Below are positions 1 to 9,034 of a stretch of DNA of 64,000 nt, piece by piece; position 1 is the stretch's first letter, and each line of letters begins with the position of its first letter. The stretch comes from Marinomonas atlantica (lineage in GTDB: Bacteria > Pseudomonadota > Gammaproteobacteria > Pseudomonadales > Marinomonadaceae), in contig NZ_LTAW01000002.1 of assembly GCF_001639725.1 (NCBI RefSeq), positions 248,001 to 312,000 of the forward strand, read 5' to 3'. The translations under genes and the position numbers were made by a program. The notes below the pieces were generated by a model. It was not told where the DNA came from and made no database searches. It saw only the letters and a program-made list of their open reading frames with translations.

Positions 1-33
1 CTTCTTCCTAGATTGGAATTTTCTGGAGGCTTT

Positions 34-1413
34 ATGTCTATCAGTGTATTTGACCTATTTAAAATCGGCATTGGTCCTTCGAGCTCGCATACAGTTGGTC
101 CGATGGCAGCTGCCGCTGACTTCATTGATGTGATGTCAGAAAAAAAAGCGACGCAAGATATTGCTAGAGTGGTATGTGATCTTTACGGCTCTTTGAGTGC
201 AACAGGTATCGGTCACGGTACTGATAATGCAGTGATCATGGGATTGATGGGTGAGCGTCCTAACCGAATCAATCCAGAGAGTGTTTTAGAGCGTATTGAT
301 TCTCTTAAAACGAGTAACCGTCTAGTAGTAGCCGGTAATCATGAGATCGACTTTATTTGGGAACGCGATATGCTTCTTCTTGAAGAAGTTTTACCGTACC
401 ACCCAAATGCGATGCGTCTTACTGCGTACGATGCGTCTGAAAACGTGTTGTATCAAAATACTTATTATTCTATCGGTGGCGGTTTTGTCATTGATGAAAC
501 AGAAGCAACGCATGTTGCGCATGTTGTCCCACAAGTTGATGTTCCTTATGACTTCAATAATGCCGTTGAGCTTTTGAGCCTTTGTAAGGCTAATGGTTTA
601 AGCATCAGTCAGCTGATGATGGAAAATGAAAAAGTATGGCGCACCGAACAAGAAGTGCGTGATGGTTTAATGGATATCTGGCAGGCGATGAAAGACTGCA
701 TTGCCAATGGACTTAATAAAGAAGGTAAATTACCTGGCGGTTTAAATGTGCGCCGCCGTGCCATGAGCCTACATAAGTCTTTGATCTGCGCAACAAATCC
801 AAATATTATCAGCTCAACGTTAAGTGCAATGGACTGGGTTAATCTCTATGCATTGGCTGTAAACGAAGAGAATGCTGGTGGTGGCCGTATGGTCACGGCA
901 CCAACCAACGGTGCGGCAGGTATTATCCCGGCTGTATTGATGTATTACATGGAATTCATGACGAATCCGACTGAAGAAAATATCGTTGATTTCTTCCTTG
1001 CTGCCGCAGCAATTGGAGCGTTGTGTAAGAAGAATGCGTCTATTTCTGGTGCAGAAGTAGGTTGTCAGGGAGAAGTTGGTTCAGCGTGCGCGATGGCAGC
1101 AGCGGGCCTATGTGAAATACTTGGCGGTACGCCTGAGCAAGTTGAAAACGCGGCGGAAATCGGTCTAGAGCATAATCTAGGTCTGACTTGCGACCCAGTA
1201 GGCGGTTTGGTTCAAGTACCTTGTATTGAGCGTAATGCCATTGCAGCTATGAAAGCGATCAACGCGACTCAAATGGCTTTACGTGGCGATGGAGAGCACT
1301 TTATTTCATTGGATAAAGTGATCCGCACGATGCGTGATACAGGTAAAGATATGCAAGACAAATACAAAGAAACCTCACGTGGAGGTTTAGCGGTAAACGC
1401 TATCGAGTGCTAA
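34..1413 (+). CDS. sdaA: L-serine dehydratase (L-serine ammonia-lyase), iron-sulfur type
   Basis: Deaminates L-serine to pyruvate and ammonia in the cytoplasm. The 459-residue protein is the single-chain form, with an N-terminal beta domain opening [20 protein letters not shown] and a C-terminal alpha domain containing [15 protein letters not shown]. Conserved cysteines ([19 protein letters not shown] and LTCDPVGG) match the ligands of the 4Fe-4S cluster in this family. Length agrees with E. coli SdaA (about 454). The ATG at 34 was chosen because GGAGG at 25-29 precedes it; an in-frame TTG at 13 is not supported. It is followed directly by a strong terminator, so it is a separate unit. Promoter lies outside the window. 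Confidence 0.95.
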   Translation: MSISVFDLFKIGIGPSSSHTVGPMAAAADFIDVMSEKKATQDIARVVCDLYGSLSATGIGHGTDNAVIMGLMGERPNRINPESVLERIDSLKTSNRLVVAGNHEIDFIWERDMLLLEEVLPYHPNAMRLTAYDASENVLYQNTYYSIGGGFVIDETEATHVAHVVPQVDVPYDFNNAVELLSLCKANGLSISQLMMENEKVWRTEQEVRDGLMDIWQAMKDCIANGLNKEGKLPGGLNVRRRAMSLHKSLICATNPNIISSTLSAMDWVNLYALAVNEENAGGGRMVTAPTNGAAGIIPAVLMYYMEFMTNPTEENIVDFFLAAAAIGALCKKNASISGAEVGCQGEVGSACAMAAAGLCEILGGTPEQVENAAEIGLEHNLGLTCDPVGGLVQVPCIERNAIAAMKAINATQMALRGDGEHFISLDKVIRTMRDTGKDMQDKYKETSRGGLAVNAIEC

Positions 1414-1430
1414 TCCTCTGACAGGGATTA

Positions 1431-1467
1431 AAAAACCCCTTGAGACGCCGTCTCGAGGGGTTTTTTT
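1431..1467. terminator. bidirectional intrinsic terminator after sdaA
   Basis: A 10-bp stem (1436-1446 pairing with 1450-1460, one G-T pair, 3-nt loop) is followed by seven Ts on the + strand and preceded by an A-run. It can therefore also stop leftward transcription coming through the MarR gene. Confidence 0.9.
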
Positions 1468-1495
1468 ATGGCCGCTAAAACTTGAAATCCAGTGA

Positions 1496-1960
1496 TTAAA
1501 GTGATTTATGAGCCAAACGTTCAAGCATATCAAGCAACCATTGTTTTTCTTTGTCACTGTCTAAGCATTTAGCCATTTCGTTCTCGTAGCAACTTACGCG
1601 TTCGACAGCATTGGCAAAAAAGGCAGTGCCTTCTTCCGTCATAAATAGAGCGTAAGAGCGACGATCATTGGCAGCGGGACGACGCTCAAGAATTTTTTTG
1701 CTTTCGAGCTTGTCAACTGCTGCAACCATAGCGGAGCGATCGTTACCAAGTGCTTGTGCGACAGCTGTTTGAGTGAGGCCTGGGTTACGGTCGACAATTG
1801 CAAGCACTGCAAATAACCCTGGGCTAATACCCAAATCGTCACACACTTCACCGAACTTAGCGAAAAAATTCATTTGAGCACGGCGTAAGCGATAACCTAA
1901 AAACTCGTCTAATACTCCAAAATCAATGTCTTGATCCGACTTTTTTTGGTGATCTGGCAT
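1496..1960 (-). CDS. MarR-family transcriptional regulator
   Basis: A 154-residue winged-helix regulator of the MarR/SlyA type. It shows the recognition-helix region QTAVAQALGNDRSAMVAAVDKL (about residues 63-84) and the beta-wing LERRPAANDRRSYALFMTEEG. The start ATG at 1960 has AGGAA upstream. MarR proteins bind palindromes as dimers and usually respond to small phenolic or CoA-thioester ligands. The CouR, HcaR and FerR regulators of hydroxycinnamate catabolism belong to this family (established knowledge). Position next to the TRAP operon, and palindromes at its own promoter and across the neighbouring catabolic genes, make it the likely local repressor (inference). It lies downstream of dctM in the same direction, with a hairpin and its own promoter space between. 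Confidence 0.88.
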   Translation of the reverse strand: MPDHQKKSDQDIDFGVLDEFLGYRLRRAQMNFFAKFGEVCDDLGISPGLFAVLAIVDRNPGLTQTAVAQALGNDRSAMVAAVDKLESKKILERRPAANDRRSYALFMTEEGTAFFANAVERVSCYENEMAKCLDSDKEKQWLLDMLERLAHKSL

Positions 1961-1999
1961 GTGTAGGGTTCCTAACGCTGTCTAAATTAAAGCCTTATA

Positions 2000-2043
2000 T
2001 TGTATACCAACGCATGAGTTTGGTGAAAGATATAACAATTGTT
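2000..2043 (-). promoter_or_regulatory. palindromes in the marR promoter region
   Basis: Two symmetric sites lie upstream of marR: TTGTATACCAA (2000-2010, one mismatch from symmetry) and the perfect 10-bp palindrome AACAATTGTT (2034-2043). Both resemble the half-sites found near 5077, 5204 and 8143. Probable autoregulatory operators (inference). Confidence 0.45.
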
Positions 2044-2064
2044 GACTTTATCAAGTTTAACAGT

Positions 2065-2086
2065 AGGGCTCCAAGTTAGGAGCCCT
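2065..2086 (-). terminator. hairpin between dctM and marR
   Basis: A perfect 8-bp stem AGGGCTCC/GGAGCCCT with a 6-nt loop sits just downstream of dctM on the minus strand. No long T-run follows, so it may be a weak terminator or a 3'-end processing hairpin that separates dctPQM from marR. Confidence 0.5.
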
Positions 2087-2115
2087 TAAATCGACTAGCT
2101 GCTATTGATTTTAAA

Positions 2116-3435
2116 CTAAGCTATGGCGTGTACTAACCAGAGTGTAATACCAGGGAACATGACCAGTAATGCCACCCGTACACAGTCTGAAATTAGGAAC
2201 GGAACGACGCCCTTGAAACATTCTTTAAGAGGCAACGTATTATCAAATGACTTGATAATAAAAATGTTCATCCCAACTGGCGGCGTTATGAGGCCCACTT
2301 CTACTACGACCAGCGCTATGATACCGAACCAGATGCCTAAGTCAGCAGTCGGAATTCCAAAGTCCATTGCCATAATGATTGGGAAGTAAATCGGGATCGT
2401 CAGCAAGATCATTGCCAAACTGTCTAGAAAACACCCCATGATCAAATAGGTCACCAGCATGAGCACTAGAATAGTGTATGGCGATAATCCGGAATTCGTT
2501 AGAACATCGACACCTATGTCAGGCAGCTTAGACAGGGCAATGAACACGCTAAACAAATCTGCTCCTAACACGATGAAAAAGATCATCGCAGAAGAGATTG
2601 CAGTTCGAATTAAGCTTGCCATAAAGCCATCTAGGCGCATTTTACCATGAGTAATGGCTAGGATAGCTGTTAACACAACACCTACTGATGCCGCTTCTGT
2701 TGGGGTGAAAACACCCAAATAGATGCCACCTAAAACGATCAAGAAGATCAGCGTAATGTGCCAAACATTGGCAGTAGATTTGAATTTTTGCGCCCAAGTT
2801 GTTTTTTCGCCACGAGGACCTGTATTAGGAAACATGCGCACATAAATTGCGATGGTTAGCATGTATCCTGCCGCCGCAAGAAAGCCTGGAATAAACGCTG
2901 CCATAAACATTTTTGAAATGTTTTGCTCGGTTAAGACGGCAAAGATTATCAAAACCATAGACGGTGGTATTAAAATCCCCAGCGTTCCACCAGCAGCGAG
3001 TGCGCCTGCGGCTAGGCTACCTGAATAGTTTAGGCGACGCATTTCTGGTAAAGCTACTTTACCCATGGTTGAGGCTGTGGCGAGTGAAGAGCCACAAATA
3101 GCACCGAATGCTGCGCAGCCAGCGACAGCTGCCATAGCAATACCACCTTTTTGTCGCCCAACCCATGTGTTACAGGTGCGAAATAGCTCTGTGGTAATAC
3201 CTGAGCGAGTGGCCAGTTCCCCCATTAATAGAAATAACGGCACCACAGATAGATCATAAGTCGAGAACTTCGCGACCGAAGCAGTTCCTAAGTACTCCAT
3301 CAAAGCGGGCATTCCGCCAATAGAAGCATAGCCAATGGCGCCGCAAACAAGCATTGCCAAGGCAATGGGGATGCGAATACTCATTAAAACGAGTAACAAA
3401 GCCATCATTAAAAATGCCAGTTGGATATCACTCAT
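2116..3435 (-). CDS. TRAP transporter large permease (DctM-type)
   Basis: The 439-residue membrane subunit of a tripartite ATP-independent periplasmic transporter, predicted to have about 12 or more hydrophobic helices and to couple solute uptake to the sodium gradient. It carries the family segments GAICGSSLATASTMGKVALPEM and GGTLGILIPPSMVLIIF. The start at 3435 (MSDIQLAFLM) was chosen for the GGGAG site on the minus strand; the longer frame to 3474 lacks one. It overlaps the DctQ gene by 8 bp, which suggests translational coupling. Substrate is not evident from the sequence. Context with CoA-activation and beta-oxidation genes points to an organic acid. Confidence 0.95.
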   Translation of the reverse strand: MSDIQLAFLMMALLLVLMSIRIPIALAMLVCGAIGYASIGGMPALMEYLGTASVAKFSTYDLSVVPLFLLMGELATRSGITTELFRTCNTWVGRQKGGIAMAAVAGCAAFGAICGSSLATASTMGKVALPEMRRLNYSGSLAAGALAAGGTLGILIPPSMVLIIFAVLTEQNISKMFMAAFIPGFLAAAGYMLTIAIYVRMFPNTGPRGEKTTWAQKFKSTANVWHITLIFLIVLGGIYLGVFTPTEAASVGVVLTAILAITHGKMRLDGFMASLIRTAISSAMIFFIVLGADLFSVFIALSKLPDIGVDVLTNSGLSPYTILVLMLVTYLIMGCFLDSLAMILLTIPIYFPIIMAMDFGIPTADLGIWFGIIALVVVEVGLITPPVGMNIFIIKSFDNTLPLKECFKGVVPFLISDCVRVALLVMFPGITLWLVHAIA

Positions 3436-3931
3436 TGTGCTCTCCCGAATTGCGTGAAAATAACTGCAGCGCACCGCATAGTGCGCACAAGCTAAAACAG
3501 ATCACGCCTACAACATATACCCACCATATTGGTAGCTCGAGAATCATTGTCTGTTCATAGTAGTCTTTGGATTCGATACCGCTCAGTATCATGCGATAAG
3601 CAAACAATGCGCAAACTAAGGTGAATAAAAAGTGCCCAACATTGTCTAAGAAGCGAATCGTGGCAGGGCGGCATCCGCTTGTGAATAAATCCACAATGAC
3701 GTGCCCCCGCCTTAGATAGCATTCTGGCAAAAAGAGAAACACTGAGATCGCTAAACCAACCTCAGTTAGCTCATAGTTCCCTTCAATGGATTGACCAATG
3801 AATGTTCTGCCTAGGATGCTAGCGACCGTAATGATCGCTAGCGACAGCATGATTAGACCACCTGTAAGGGCAAATGCCTGTGATAAGCGCATCAGTCCCT
3901 TAGATACAACTTGTGTCATAGATTGAGTCAT
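3428..3931 (-). CDS. TRAP transporter small permease (DctQ-type)
   Basis: A 167-residue inner-membrane subunit with four predicted hydrophobic helices, the usual size and topology of DctQ proteins. The middle segment LPECYLRRGHVIVDLF matches the conserved loop of the family, which typically reads 'RR..HI.VD'. It lies between the solute-binding protein and the large permease, in the usual P-Q-M order, with a 19-bp gap to the former and an 8-bp overlap with the latter. Confidence 0.92.
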   Translation of the reverse strand: MTQSMTQVVSKGLMRLSQAFALTGGLIMLSLAIITVASILGRTFIGQSIEGNYELTEVGLAISVFLFLPECYLRRGHVIVDLFTSGCRPATIRFLDNVGHFLFTLVCALFAYRMILSGIESKDYYEQTMILELPIWWVYVVGVICFSLCALCGALQLFSRNSGEHNE

Positions 3932-3950
3932 GCCAAATACCTATGTCGGC

Positions 3951-4985
3951 TTACATTTCTTCGTATTTTTTAACGAGATCACGAGCTTTGTCTAATAAGC
4001 GTTGACCGTCGTAATCGTCGTCATTCATGTCTTCAACCCATTGCTCGGTAACAGGCTCTAACTTCTCTTTCCATCGATCGTATTCCGCCCCTTCAATGTA
4101 GTCAAAACTGTTGCCTTCTTTTACCGCATAATCTCGCGCTGCCACTTCATAGTTATCCCAAAGTGTGCCCAAATGACCTGCTAGTGCAAGACCTGAGTTA
4201 TCGTCGATCACTTTTTGAAGATCTGCTGGTAAGTCTTGGTAGACATCCTTGTTCATGGCGAAGATAAAAGTTTGAGTATACAAACCGTGGTCGCCTTTGA
4301 ACTCGGTATGGTGGTCAACAAGTTCATAAATTTTCATTGGCAGAACAACTTCGTATGGCAGTACTGCAACATCCAAGACACCTTTTGAAATAGCACTGGC
4401 CATTTCCGTTACAGGCATGAATGTCGTGTTTGCGCCTAACGAACGAAAAGCGTTATTCATAAGCTTATTCGGTGCACGAACTTTCATGCTTTCGATGTCT
4501 TCAATCTTTTTAATAGCTTTGTCGCGCGAGTGTAGAGATCCTGGAGCGTGAGTGTGCATTGCAAGAAGATGTACATCTTTCATCTCATCTTGCATTTCTG
4601 TTTGAGCATAATCTTGTAAAGCCAAGCTGGTTGCTTTGGCTGTACTTGAAATAAACGGAAGTTCAAAAACAGTAGATTTAGGGAAGCGGCCAGGCGTATA
4701 GCCCGTGACGGTCCAAGTTATGTCTGAAATGCCTTTACGAACCTGATCAAAAAGCTGTGTTGGCTTGCCACCTAATTGCATAGCTGGGTAAATTTCAATA
4801 TCAATGCGACCGTTAGATTCGGCCTCAATTTTTTCTGCCCAAGGCTCTAAGAATTGAGCATGTGCCATCGCCATAGGCGGAAGCATGTGGTGTAGCTTGA
4901 GGGTAAATTCCGCTTCAGCCATTGCATTTACGGAAAGTACTGTGCCAGCGATTAGGGCTAGACCTTTGCGTCCTAGATACTTCAT
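3951..4985 (-). CDS. TRAP transporter solute-binding protein (DctP-type)
   Basis: A 344-residue periplasmic binding protein with an N-terminal signal peptide (KYLGRKGLALIAGTVLSVNAMA, cleavage near residue 23-24). The fold signatures LPPMAMAHAQFLEPWAEKIE and MKVRAPNKLMNNAFRSLGA are present. The arginine in the latter corresponds to the carboxylate-binding arginine of DctP proteins, so the ligand is probably an organic acid. The start at 4985 has AGGTGG upstream; the frame opens four codons earlier without a site. First gene of the leftward operon, divergent from the CoA-transferase gene. Confidence 0.93.
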   Translation of the reverse strand: MKYLGRKGLALIAGTVLSVNAMAEAEFTLKLHHMLPPMAMAHAQFLEPWAEKIEAESNGRIDIEIYPAMQLGGKPTQLFDQVRKGISDITWTVTGYTPGRFPKSTVFELPFISSTAKATSLALQDYAQTEMQDEMKDVHLLAMHTHAPGSLHSRDKAIKKIEDIESMKVRAPNKLMNNAFRSLGANTTFMPVTEMASAISKGVLDVAVLPYEVVLPMKIYELVDHHTEFKGDHGLYTQTFIFAMNKDVYQDLPADLQKVIDDNSGLALAGHLGTLWDNYEVAARDYAVKEGNSFDYIEGAEYDRWKEKLEPVTEQWVEDMNDDDYDGQRLLDKARDLVKKYEEM

Positions 4986-5076
4986 TTTCCACCTCACATT
5001 GTTTTTTTTATACGAGTCTTAATGGTTTTGTTTCGGCTAAGTGTTGTAGCAAATACCGATTTATACATTTTTTACA

Positions 5077-5103
5077 CATATTGTTGTGCATTTCAACAAT
5101 ATG
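5077..5103. promoter_or_regulatory. perfect 10-bp inverted repeat in the divergent promoter region
   Basis: CATATTGTTG (5077-5086) and CAACAATATG (5094-5103) are separated by 7 bp, 92 bp or more upstream of dctP in a 304-bp divergent gap. It has operator-like dimensions and shares the TTGTT/AACAA core with the marR site at 2034-2043. It probably controls the TRAP operon (inference). Confidence 0.5.
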
Positions 5104-5203
5104 CCTCATAGAATTTTCCCAACCCCTATCCGAAAAAAAGATACCTGCCTTTCAATTTGTAGAATACTTATCAATATAAAACAAAACTATTTGTAAAAAT
5201 AAC

Positions 5204-5220
5204 TGTTGTATAGTACAACA
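5204..5220 (+). promoter_or_regulatory. operator-like palindrome upstream of the CoA-transferase gene
   Basis: TGTTGTA (5204-5210) and TACAACA (5214-5220) form a perfect 7-bp inverted repeat with a 3-bp centre. A possible -10 box, TATAGT (5209-5214), lies inside it, so a bound repressor would occlude RNA polymerase. It is 70 bp before the CoA-transferase start. Confidence 0.5.
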
Positions 5221-5289
5221 AAAAGCAGTCGGCGTTATGCCGCAGAAATTTTTACACACCGGAACAATGCTAAAAATAGAAGGTGAAAC

Positions 5290-6855
5290 ATGAGCAAGGT
5301 GATATCTCTAGAGCAGGCGGCAAGCCTAATCAAAGATGGCGACTCGGTTGCTTGGTCGACCATAGGTATGTCTTATTTCGCAGAAGCGGTGGCTAGCCAA
5401 TTAGAAAAGCGTTTTTTAGAGACGGGCTACCCAAAAAACTTAACCCTGATCCATGACTGTGGTTGTGGCGATGGCAAAGACGCAGGTATGTCTCATCTTG
5501 CTCACGATGGTTTAGTTAAGCGACTGATTTCGGGTCATACCGGACAGGCCCCACGCATGGCAGGCATGATTGTTGAAGACAAAATTGAAGGTTATCTATT
5601 ACCACAAGGTGTCTTAACAACTATGTGGCGTCAAATTGCAGGCAATAAACCGGGTGTGATTACAAAAGTGGGTATGGGCACGTATGTAGACCCTCTAATT
5701 AGTGGCGGTAAAGTTACCTCTAAAGCCAAAGAAGACCTTGTTAAACGCATCGATATTGAGGGCGAAGATTGGCTGCTGTACAAAACTTTTCCGTTAGATG
5801 TTGTGGTGATTCGAGCTACGACTGGAGATGAAAACGGCAATTTATCGGTTGAAGAAGAGGCCATGCTCGGTGAAATCCTACCGATGGCGCAAGCAGCACG
5901 GAACCGCGGCGGTATTGTCATTGCTCAGGTTAAATACTTAGCCGAAGCGAAAACCATTAAACCGAAAGAAGTCAAAGTGCCGGGTGTGCTAGTCGATTAC
6001 ATTACGATTGCACCACCTGAACAACATAAGCAAACCATTACCACGGATTACAATCCAGGTCTTGCGGGTAATGCTCGTGTTCCTCTAAATGCTATTCCTC
6101 CTGTTCCGTTCGGTGAGCGAAAAATCATTGCTCGTCGTGCGGCCATGGAACTATATGACAATGCCATAGTGAACCTCGGCATTGGTATGCCTGATGGTGT
6201 GGCATCGATTGCAGCGGAAGAGAATGTTGCAAGCCGTTTTATGCTGACAACTGAATTAGGTACCTATGGCGGTATTCCTGCCTCCGGGGGGGATTTCGGT
6301 GCCGCGTGGAACCCAGAAGCGATCATTGAGCACGAAGCACAATTCGATTTTTACGACGGTGGTGGTTTGGATATCGCTTTCCTTGGTTTGGCCCAAGCCG
6401 ATCAAAACGGCAACCTCAATGTCAGTAAATTTGGCCCTAAAGTGGTTGGACCAGGTGGTTTTATCAATATTTCGCAAACGGCTAAAAAGGTTGTGTTCTG
6501 TGGCACCTTGGTCAATGGCGCTAAATTATCTTTAGAGGGTGGCAAGTTAACCGTTTTAGAAGAAGGGCGAACTCGAAAATTTGTCGAGCAAGTGGATCAC
6601 GTTACGTTCAGTGGTGAGTTTGCACGTGAAAACGATAAGCCAGTGTTCTTTATTACTGAACGCTGTGTTTTAGAACTACGCAAAGAAGGCATGGTATTAA
6701 CAGAAATTGCACCAGGGCTGGATCTTGAAAAAGATGTATTAAGCATGATGGACTTCAACCCAATCATTGCTGATGACTTAAAAACCATGCCTGAAGCTAT
6801 TTTCCAACAGCAATGGGGTGGTTTGGGTGACTACATGGCCAGCACAGTAGAATAA
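5290..6855 (+). CDS. acyl-CoA:acetate/3-ketoacid CoA-transferase (fused alpha-beta, family I)
   Basis: Moves CoA between acyl-CoA and a free acid through a glutamyl-CoA intermediate. The 521 residues contain both family-I halves in one chain, as in YdiF and propionate CoA-transferase: N-terminal half to about residue 270 (DGDSVAWSTIGM) and C-terminal half (LGIGMPDGVASIAAEE). The catalytic glutamate is E322 in TTELGTYGG. AAGGTG precedes the ATG. It is the first gene of a two-gene unit with the thiolase, divergent from the TRAP operon. In this setting it may activate the imported acid or recycle CoA from a 3-ketoacyl product; the sequence does not settle which. Confidence 0.9.
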   Translation: MSKVISLEQAASLIKDGDSVAWSTIGMSYFAEAVASQLEKRFLETGYPKNLTLIHDCGCGDGKDAGMSHLAHDGLVKRLISGHTGQAPRMAGMIVEDKIEGYLLPQGVLTTMWRQIAGNKPGVITKVGMGTYVDPLISGGKVTSKAKEDLVKRIDIEGEDWLLYKTFPLDVVVIRATTGDENGNLSVEEEAMLGEILPMAQAARNRGGIVIAQVKYLAEAKTIKPKEVKVPGVLVDYITIAPPEQHKQTITTDYNPGLAGNARVPLNAIPPVPFGERKIIARRAAMELYDNAIVNLGIGMPDGVASIAAEENVASRFMLTTELGTYGGIPASGGDFGAAWNPEAIIEHEAQFDFYDGGGLDIAFLGLAQADQNGNLNVSKFGPKVVGPGGFINISQTAKKVVFCGTLVNGAKLSLEGGKLTVLEEGRTRKFVEQVDHVTFSGEFARENDKPVFFITERCVLELRKEGMVLTEIAPGLDLEKDVLSMMDFNPIIADDLKTMPEAIFQQQWGGLGDYMASTVE

Positions 6856-6873
6856 CAATAAAGGGTGACTAAA

Positions 6874-8082
6874 ATGACAATGCAAAATGTTGAGATTCCA
6901 TACGGTGCTTATTGGAGCACACCATTCACAAAATGGCAGGGCTCATTGCAGTACTTGCATTCGATGAAGTTTGCCGCGCATGTGGCAAAACAAGAATTAG
7001 CAAAACGTTCAATTGATCCAACGGTGTTTGACTCGGGTGTATTGGGTATGACCATTAACCAATATCAGTCTTTCAATGGCGCCCCTTGGCCTTTGTATGA
7101 AATTGGTGCAGTGCATACGCCAGGTCATGCAGTGAATCAGGTATGTGCGACCGGAGCACGAGGGTTGTTTGCTGCTGCTTCTGAAGTGATGTGCGGTATG
7201 GCCAATGTGTCTTTATTGATGAGTGCAGACCGTTGCTCGAATGGCCCCCATATTTTCTACCCTAATCCAACAGGCATTGGTGGTTCAGGGCAGTCTGAAG
7301 ATCAAGTGGTTTACAACATGATGAATGACTGTGTTGGCGGTCACTCTATGATGCAAACTGGCGAAAACGTAGCGCAACGTTTTGATATTACTCGTGAAGA
7401 ACTTGATGCGGTGACCTTACGCCGTTATGAACAGTACCAAGAGGCTCTGAAAGATGAGCAGGCGTTCCAAAAGCGCTTTATGACGTTGCCGCTGTCTGTG
7501 CCAACCCCTAATTTTAAGAAAGAAGCTTGTGTTATTACCGGTGATGAAGGTGTTTTTCCAACGACGGCCGAAGGCTTAGCTAAACTTAAGCCGGTTGTAG
7601 AAGGTGGGGTGATTACCTTTGGTAATCAAACGCATCCAGCTGATGGCAACGCGGCTATGATTGTGTGTCATACCGATAAAGCTCAAGAGTTGTCCAGTGA
7701 TCGTACTATTAAAGTCGAAGTATTGGGGTTTGGTCAGGCGCGTGACGACTTAGGTTACATGCCTGCGGCACCGATTGAGGCTTCTAAACGTGCTCTGCAA
7801 ATGGCAGGTATTAGCATTGACCAAGTGGATGCGATCAAGACTCATAACCCCTTTGCAGTGAATGATGTAGCGCTAGCTAAAGCCTTGGACATCGATGTGA
7901 TGAGTATGAACAACTACGGTTGTTCGTTGATCTGGGGGCATCCCCAGGGGCCGACGGGTTTGCGTGCCATGATTGAAATGATTGAAGAGCTTACTCTACG
8001 TGGTGGAGGCTACGGCTTGTTTACAGGCTGTGCAGCGGGTGATACAGGTATGGCAACCGTGATTCGAGTATCGGATCGCTAG
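6874..8082 (+). CDS. thiolase-family acyl-CoA acyltransferase
   Basis: A 402-residue thiolase, expected to cleave a 3-ketoacyl-CoA with CoA. The acyl-accepting cysteine is in NQVCATGARGL (about residue 90). The other active-site elements are THNPFAVND, GCSLIWGHPQGPTG (His) and GLFTGCAAGDTG (second Cys). Some blocks differ from canonical FadA/PhaA (IWGHP rather than ALGHP), so substrate specificity is probably unusual. ATG 6874 was preferred over GTG 6865 because AAGGG at 6861-6865 is correctly spaced for the former. It follows the CoA-transferase by 18 bp and ends at a strong terminator. Confidence 0.88.
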   Translation: MTMQNVEIPYGAYWSTPFTKWQGSLQYLHSMKFAAHVAKQELAKRSIDPTVFDSGVLGMTINQYQSFNGAPWPLYEIGAVHTPGHAVNQVCATGARGLFAAASEVMCGMANVSLLMSADRCSNGPHIFYPNPTGIGGSGQSEDQVVYNMMNDCVGGHSMMQTGENVAQRFDITREELDAVTLRRYEQYQEALKDEQAFQKRFMTLPLSVPTPNFKKEACVITGDEGVFPTTAEGLAKLKPVVEGGVITFGNQTHPADGNAAMIVCHTDKAQELSSDRTIKVEVLGFGQARDDLGYMPAAPIEASKRALQMAGISIDQVDAIKTHNPFAVNDVALAKALDIDVMSMNNYGCSLIWGHPQGPTGLRAMIEMIEELTLRGGGYGLFTGCAAGDTGMATVIRVSDR

Positions 8083-8104
8083 GTTATATTCCGTCTCCAG
8101 TTTG

Positions 8105-8130
8105 GCCGCACTTTAGTGTGGCTTTTTTTT
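8105..8130 (+). terminator. intrinsic terminator after the thiolase gene
   Basis: GCCGCAC (8105-8111), a 4-nt loop and GTGTGGC (8116-8122, one G-T pair) are followed by eight Ts. It splits the catabolic genes into two transcription units. Confidence 0.9.
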
Positions 8131-8142
8131 GTAAATAATTTA

Positions 8143-8183
8143 AATAGTTGTATTTGACATTTGTTTAGCAATACAACTATTAT
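8143..8183 (+). promoter_or_regulatory. sigma-70 promoter embedded in a 12-bp inverted repeat
   Basis: AATAGTTGTATT (8143-8154) and AATACAACTATT (8170-8181) are perfect inverted arms, 15 bp apart. TTGACA (8154-8159) and TATTAT (8178-8183), 18 bp apart, form a good -35/-10 pair whose elements touch the left and right arm respectively. A dimer or tetramer of a repressor on the arms would block this promoter, which drives the beta-oxidation and ETF operon. The TTGTA/TACAA core is shared with 5204-5220 and 2000-2010. Confidence 0.65.
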
Positions 8184-8253
8184 ATTTTTAAATAGTGTGA
8201 AACTACTTGTAAGTCACCTCAGCCCATAAACATAACAACATAGAGGTAAGCGA

Positions 8254-9018
8254 ATGACACCTTATCAATTTATCGAATTTTCAGTAGACAATGGCATCGG
8301 CCATCTTCGATTGAATCGACCAGCCAAGAAAAACGCTATCAACGATTCTCTATGTTTAGAGATCGAGCATGTGTTCATTAACCTTTCTGATGACGTTAAT
8401 GTCATTGTCTTTTCCGGCGCCGGCCCTGAGTTCTGTGCGGGCTTAGATCTAAGCGAACATAAAGCTCGCGAACCGTTTGAAGTGGTTAAGCATTCCAATA
8501 TGTGGCATCGAGTGTTCGGACACATTCAAAACTCAGGTATTCCTGTTGTGGCCGCTATGCAAGGTGCAGTGATTGGGGGTGGTCTTGAATTGGCCATTTG
8601 TGCCCATGTTCGTGTAACGGAAAAAGGCACGTACTTCCGTTTACCTGAAGGTCGTCATGGCATCTTTGTGGGAGGTGGAGCATCGGTTAATGTGGCGCGT
8701 GTAATTGGTGCCAGCCGAATGACTGAGATGATGTTAACCGGTCGTGATGTAGATGCTGAGGAAGGTTACCGTATTGGTCTCGGTCATTATGTTGTTGAAA
8801 ATGGTACCTCTTTGGATAAAGCGATGGAGCTAGCGGCCAGCATTGCGAAAAACTCAAAATACTCTAACTGGGCCATGACCACTGGTCTTAACCGCATCGA
8901 CAGCATGTCAGCTGACGATGGTCTTTACACCGAATCACTGATTTGTGGCATCACTCAAACCAGCGAAGAAGTCAAAGCGCGAATCGAGTCATTTTTGAAT
9001 CGTAAGAAAAGCCAATAA
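8254..9018 (+). CDS. crotonase-family enoyl-CoA hydratase/isomerase
   Basis: A 254-residue crotonase-fold enzyme, likely adding water to a 2-enoyl-CoA. The oxyanion-hole motifs are GPEFCAGLDLSEH (about residues 57-69) and GAVIGGGLELA (about residues 106-116). The region LPEGRHGIFVGGG carries the glutamate position used for water activation in hydratases. It lacks obvious similarity to the 276-residue hydroxycinnamoyl-CoA hydratase-lyase of the non-oxidative ferulate route, so it may act in true beta-oxidation. First gene of the operon behind the 8143-8183 promoter. Confidence 0.85.
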   Translation: MTPYQFIEFSVDNGIGHLRLNRPAKKNAINDSLCLEIEHVFINLSDDVNVIVFSGAGPEFCAGLDLSEHKAREPFEVVKHSNMWHRVFGHIQNSGIPVVAAMQGAVIGGGLELAICAHVRVTEKGTYFRLPEGRHGIFVGGGASVNVARVIGASRMTEMMLTGRDVDAEEGYRIGLGHYVVENGTSLDKAMELAASIAKNSKYSNWAMTTGLNRIDSMSADDGLYTESLICGITQTSEEVKARIESFLNRKKSQ

Positions 9019-9034
9019 TTCATCGGAGGGTACT

